From Alistipes sp. (lineage in GTDB: Bacteria; Bacteroidota; Bacteroidia; Bacteroidales; Rikenellaceae), in NCBI GenBank assembly GCA_017654125.1, contig JAFNYX010000086.1, positions 1-37,189 on the forward strand: a stretch of 37,189 nt of DNA, read 5' to 3'. Each line of letters opens with the position of its first letter. Within the stretch, counting starts at the first letter, position 1. Below, one piece after another: positions 34,708 to 37,189 of the stretch. Below the pieces are notes generated by a model. That model was not told the DNA's origin, ran no database searches, and worked only from the letters and a program-made list of their open reading frames with translations. The translations under genes and the position numbers were made by a program.

Positions 34708-35996
34708 TATTTTTCAGTCATTATTTTAAGTATCAATTTATCTGTTTCACGCATACCAGTACGGCCGATGGTCGTCAGGTTGCGGATGCAACAATCCACA
34801 TCGTCATCGATGATACCTTCGAGCGAGGTCGTATGACGGTGGTCCATAGCCAATGCTGCCGACAGTACAGCCGTAGCCACGCCACTCGTCACTTTGAGCG
34901 AACAACTCGGCTTCGCACCGTCGCAAATCATACCCGTAAGGTTGGCAACCATATTTTTCACCGCGTAGGTCACCTCCTCGTAGCCGCCACCCATCAGTCG
35001 CGTGATACCGCAACTCGAACCAGTAGCCGCCACCACACATCCACACAAAGCCGACAAACGACCCAGGCTGAGTTTGATATAGATAACGGTCAGATGGCTG
35101 AGCGTCAGCGCACGCAACAACTCCTCGCGCGAAGCTCCATGCGCCCGTCCGAATACCACCACCGGAACTGTTGCCGAAATACCCTGATTGCCACTACCCG
35201 AGTTGCTCATTACCGGCACCATTGCGCCACTCATACGCGCATCGCACGCGCCACTCGTATAGGAGAGAATCTTCGTAAAGAGCGTATCGCCAAATACGCT
35301 GCTCTTCGTCTCGTCGCGCAACATACGACCCAAACCATGACCATACGACCCTCCGAATGAAACCTCTGCTGCCGCAATATTCATATCGGCCGCCTGCCAC
35401 AAGAACTCAATCTCCTCCAAAGGTACATTCATTGCATAGTCATACACATCGTGCATCGTGAGCGAAAGGTCATCCCCCTGCTCCTGCTCACCAGTGGAGG
35501 CATTATCCACCGAGCAGAGCAACTCGCCGTTACGAGTCACCTCAACAAAACACGTATGCGAACCGGCAATCACCGCACGCGCCTGCTCCGCACCACAACC
35601 GACAGTAGTCTTGATGTAGAGCATCTCCTCGGTCTCGCGGTCGATATCGATTCGCACTTCGGCCTCCGCAAGAAACGCTTTTGCCTGCTCGACCGCCTCC
35701 GGCGTAGTATCGCGCAACACCTCCAACGCATACTCCGAACGGCCTACCGTCGCACCCAATGCCACGGCAATCGGCAAACCCGTCATACCCGTATTCGGAA
35801 TACCTACGCCCATCGCATTCTTGTAGATATTGGGCGATAGCAACACCTCTACCCTATCCGGTCTGCGACCGAGGGTCTCACACGCCTTTGCCACACACAG
35901 AGCGACAGCAATCGGCTCCGTACACCCGATGGCGGGCACCACCTCACGTTTGAGAAGTGCGGTAAGTTCAGCAAATCGATTTGTTGTCATATACAA
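34707..35996 (-). CDS. cdsB: L-cysteine desulfidase / UPF0597 family iron-sulfur protein
   Basis: The 429-residue protein belongs to the L-cysteine desulfidase / serine dehydratase alpha-chain-like family (YhaM, CdsB, UPF0597). It has VVPAIGCTEPIAVAL with Cys25, a GSGNQGISATVPVV loop, and CDGAKPSC with two cysteines seven residues apart; with another cysteine these probably bind a [4Fe-4S] cluster, as described for methanogen CdsA. The likely reaction breaks L-cysteine into pyruvate, ammonia and sulfide in the cytosol. A second in-frame ATG two codons in is an alternative start. It lies 3 nt after caxA and overlaps the phosphatase gene by 1 nt. Confidence 0.88.
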   Translation of the reverse strand: MYMTTNRFAELTALLKREVVPAIGCTEPIAVALCVAKACETLGRRPDRVEVLLSPNIYKNAMGVGIPNTGMTGLPIAVALGATVGRSEYALEVLRDTTPEAVEQAKAFLAEAEVRIDIDRETEEMLYIKTTVGCGAEQARAVIAGSHTCFVEVTRNGELLCSVDNASTGEQEQGDDLSLTMHDVYDYAMNVPLEEIEFLWQAADMNIAAAEVSFGGSYGHGLGRMLRDETKSSVFGDTLFTKILSYTSGACDARMSGAMVPVMSNSGSGNQGISATVPVVVFGRAHGASREELLRALTLSHLTVIYIKLSLGRLSALCGCVVAATGSSCGITRLMGGGYEEVTYAVKNMVANLTGMICDGAKPSCSLKVTSGVATAVLSAALAMDHRHTTSLEGIIDDDVDCCIRNLTTIGRTGMRETDKLILKIMTEK

Positions 35997-35999
35997 ACA

Positions 36000-36941
36000 C
36001 TATTTTACAAGATACCAAATATACACAGCATACGCCACCAAATATACCAGACCTTCGCCTCGCGTAATGCGACGATGACCCACAACTAATGCAGACAGAA
36101 GTACAGCAATAGCCGATGCCACCATCACAGCAATATCGACCATCGTAACATCATTCATCTGCAACGGCATGATGGACGAGCAGACACCAAGGATAAGCAA
36201 AATATTTGCGATACACGAGCCCAACACATTACCCAATGCCAACGCCGTATGGCCTTTCAGCATAGCAGCAACTCCGGCAGCCAACTCCGGCAGCGACGTA
36301 CCACCCGCCAAAATCGTGATTGCAATAACCGACTCGCTTACGCCCAGCGAACGCGCAATCTCGGTCGCCGAGTCGAGTGTCAGCGTCGCGCCATATATCA
36401 AACCACCCAAACCAAACACAATCATTCCGAGCGAACGCCACCATACGAACGGTGCTTCATCAGATAATTCGGACTCTTCGGCAGCATCGGCAACAAACTC
36501 CTTTCGGCTGAGACGATACGAGAAAATCAGTACCGCAACATAAAGTGCAAGCATCACAACTCCCTCAACACGCGATAGCGAACCGTTCCAAAGCATTGCA
36601 GCCATCATAAGCGACACAGCAATACATATCGGAGCATCATATCGTACATTGTTGCGCGTAAATAACACCGGAGCAAATAGCGAGCAAACGCCCAAAATCA
36701 GAAAAACGTTAAAAATATTTGAGCCAACAACATTACCAATTGCCACATCGGCATTACCTGCGATAGTCGAAGCCGTACTAACTGTCAATTCTGGCAACGA
36801 AGTCCCGACCGCAACGATTGTCATGCCAATCAAATACTCCGATATACGCAATCGCTTTGCGACCGCCACCGAACCATTCGTAAGCCACGTTGCACCTACG
36901 GTGAGCAACGCAAGGCCAATAACTAAAAATAACCAAGCCAT
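36000..36941 (-). CDS. caxA: Calcium/sodium antiporter (CaxA/YrbG family)
   Basis: The 313-residue inner-membrane protein has about ten helices in two inverted halves. Each half has the alpha-repeat ion-binding motif: GTSLPELTVSTAS with AIGNVVGSNIFN (first half, Glu51), and GTSLPELAAGVAA with ALGNVLGSCIAN (second half). These supply the acidic residues for Ca2+/Na+ in NCX-type exchangers. A loop of about 25 acidic residues joins the halves (ADAAEESELSDEA). It is the first gene of a three-gene operon. The ion specificity follows from the family, not from this sequence. Confidence 0.94.
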   Translation of the reverse strand: MAWLFLVIGLALLTVGATWLTNGSVAVAKRLRISEYLIGMTIVAVGTSLPELTVSTASTIAGNADVAIGNVVGSNIFNVFLILGVCSLFAPVLFTRNNVRYDAPICIAVSLMMAAMLWNGSLSRVEGVVMLALYVAVLIFSYRLSRKEFVADAAEESELSDEAPFVWWRSLGMIVFGLGGLIYGATLTLDSATEIARSLGVSESVIAITILAGGTSLPELAAGVAAMLKGHTALALGNVLGSCIANILLILGVCSSIMPLQMNDVTMVDIAVMVASAIAVLLSALVVGHRRITRGEGLVYLVAYAVYIWYLVK

Positions 36942-36996
36942 ACTCTATTGTTATATATTTTACATTTACGCATTATGCAATCATCCGCACAATTTA

Positions 36997-37004
36997 CAAA
37001 GGTA
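36997..37004 (-). promoter_or_regulatory. Predicted -7 element for the caxA operon
   Basis: TACCTTTG on the minus strand fits TAnnTTTG and lies 55 nt before the caxA start. A TTTG at 37032-37029 is 24 nt upstream, longer than the usual 19-21, so the -33 match is weak. Confidence 0.5.
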
Positions 37005-37072
37005 CGTTTTTTTATGGAAATACGCGCACAAAGCACCGAGAAAAAAGAAATTTTACATTTTTTACAAAAAAC

Positions 37073-37103
37073 TTTGCAGATTTCGAAAATATACCTATCT
37101 TTG
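37073..37103 (+). promoter_or_regulatory. Strong promoter ahead of the tRNA-like sequence
   Basis: TTTG (37073-37076), exactly 19 nt, then TATCTTTG (37096-37103): a full consensus match. The tRNA-like 5' end begins 35 nt later. Confidence 0.8.
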
Positions 37104-37138
37104 CACCCGCAAACGGATACAAACCGTCGGCAAACGAT

Positions 37139-37189
37139 GGTGCCATAGCTCAGTTGGTAGGGTCGGCATCATCACGGTTGACGACATCG
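37139..37189 (+). tRNA. 5' part of a tRNA gene, then unrelated-looking sequence (partial)
   Basis: Bases 37139-37160 read GGTGCCATAGCTCAGTTGGTAG: a 7-nt acceptor strand, TA at positions 8-9, the D stem GCTC and a normal D loop, as in Bacteroidales tRNA genes (tRNA-Phe-like). After 37160 the expected AGC of the D stem and an anticodon stem are missing. The remaining 29 nt do not fold into an anticodon arm. The window ends here. Identity cannot be given. The change may mark a contig-end error or a broken gene. Confidence 0.5.

Noticed and set aside
1-37189. Search by eye for CRISPR arrays, insertion sequences, phage genes and rRNA
   Set aside because: No regularly spaced repeats, transposase motifs, integrases or rRNA-like sequence were seen; the window looks like core chromosome.

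Overview
The window is about 37 kb of a Bacteroidales chromosome. The evidence is gene content (frdAB pair, DUF5723 barrel, CarboxypepD_reg/outer-membrane barrel, MINPP-like phosphatase, Bacteroidetes-type bS21) and promoters of the Bacteroidetes form (TTTG, about 19 nt, TAnnTTTG). A Rikenellaceae/Alistipes-like host is possible, but this is a guess. It looks like core chromosome: no insertion sequence, phage gene or CRISPR array was seen.

Layout. 1-1051: the end of frdA and all of frdB, closed by a terminator. 1143-5871: an outer-membrane barrel protein and uvrC, converging 7 nt apart. 5890-9930: a surface lipoprotein and a DUF5723 barrel, with their own promoter and terminator. 10181-20564: a long same-strand run, lon-kdsB-GH2-kdsA-glpT-ubiD-HhH protein, combining proteolysis, Kdo (LPS core sugar) synthesis, a secreted glycosidase, organophosphate transport and a prFMN-type decarboxylase. 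20333-21859: rpsU, a small SPFH-like membrane protein and a NifX-like metal protein. 21877-26049 (minus): a compact aromatic amino acid operon, pheA, aminotransferase, tyrA, and a DAHP synthase/chorismate mutase fusion. 26129-30184 (minus): pfkA, a PfkB kinase and a DPP-IV-like peptidase. 30262-33308 (minus): an envelope-stress-like cluster, HAAS-like/PspC, PadR, DUF2807 and a second PspC protein. 33347-37004 (minus): a Ca/Na exchanger, a cysteine desulfidase-like protein and a histidine acid phosphatase. 37073-37189: a strong promoter and the start of a tRNA-like sequence that loses tRNA character after the D arm.

The most striking element is unannotated DNA in front of pheA. A 22-codon ORF on the minus strand (26010-25942) has eight Phe/Tyr codons in ten positions (FFGCYYFYFF). 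A 12-bp hairpin follows it (25909-25878). The last sense codons of the leader (GAAGCGG) are complementary to the first arm of that hairpin (CCGCTTC). This gives a simple attenuator: a ribosome stalled on Phe/Tyr codons leaves GAAGCGG free to break the hairpin, and a ribosome that reaches the stop codon covers it. A correctly placed TATATTTG promoter element lies just upstream.

Other points of interest are two AGTACTA direct repeats that bracket the -33 element of the PadR/PspC operon, a probable internal promoter for rpsU inside the upstream coding region, and an rpsU leader with SD-like and anti-SD-like arms.
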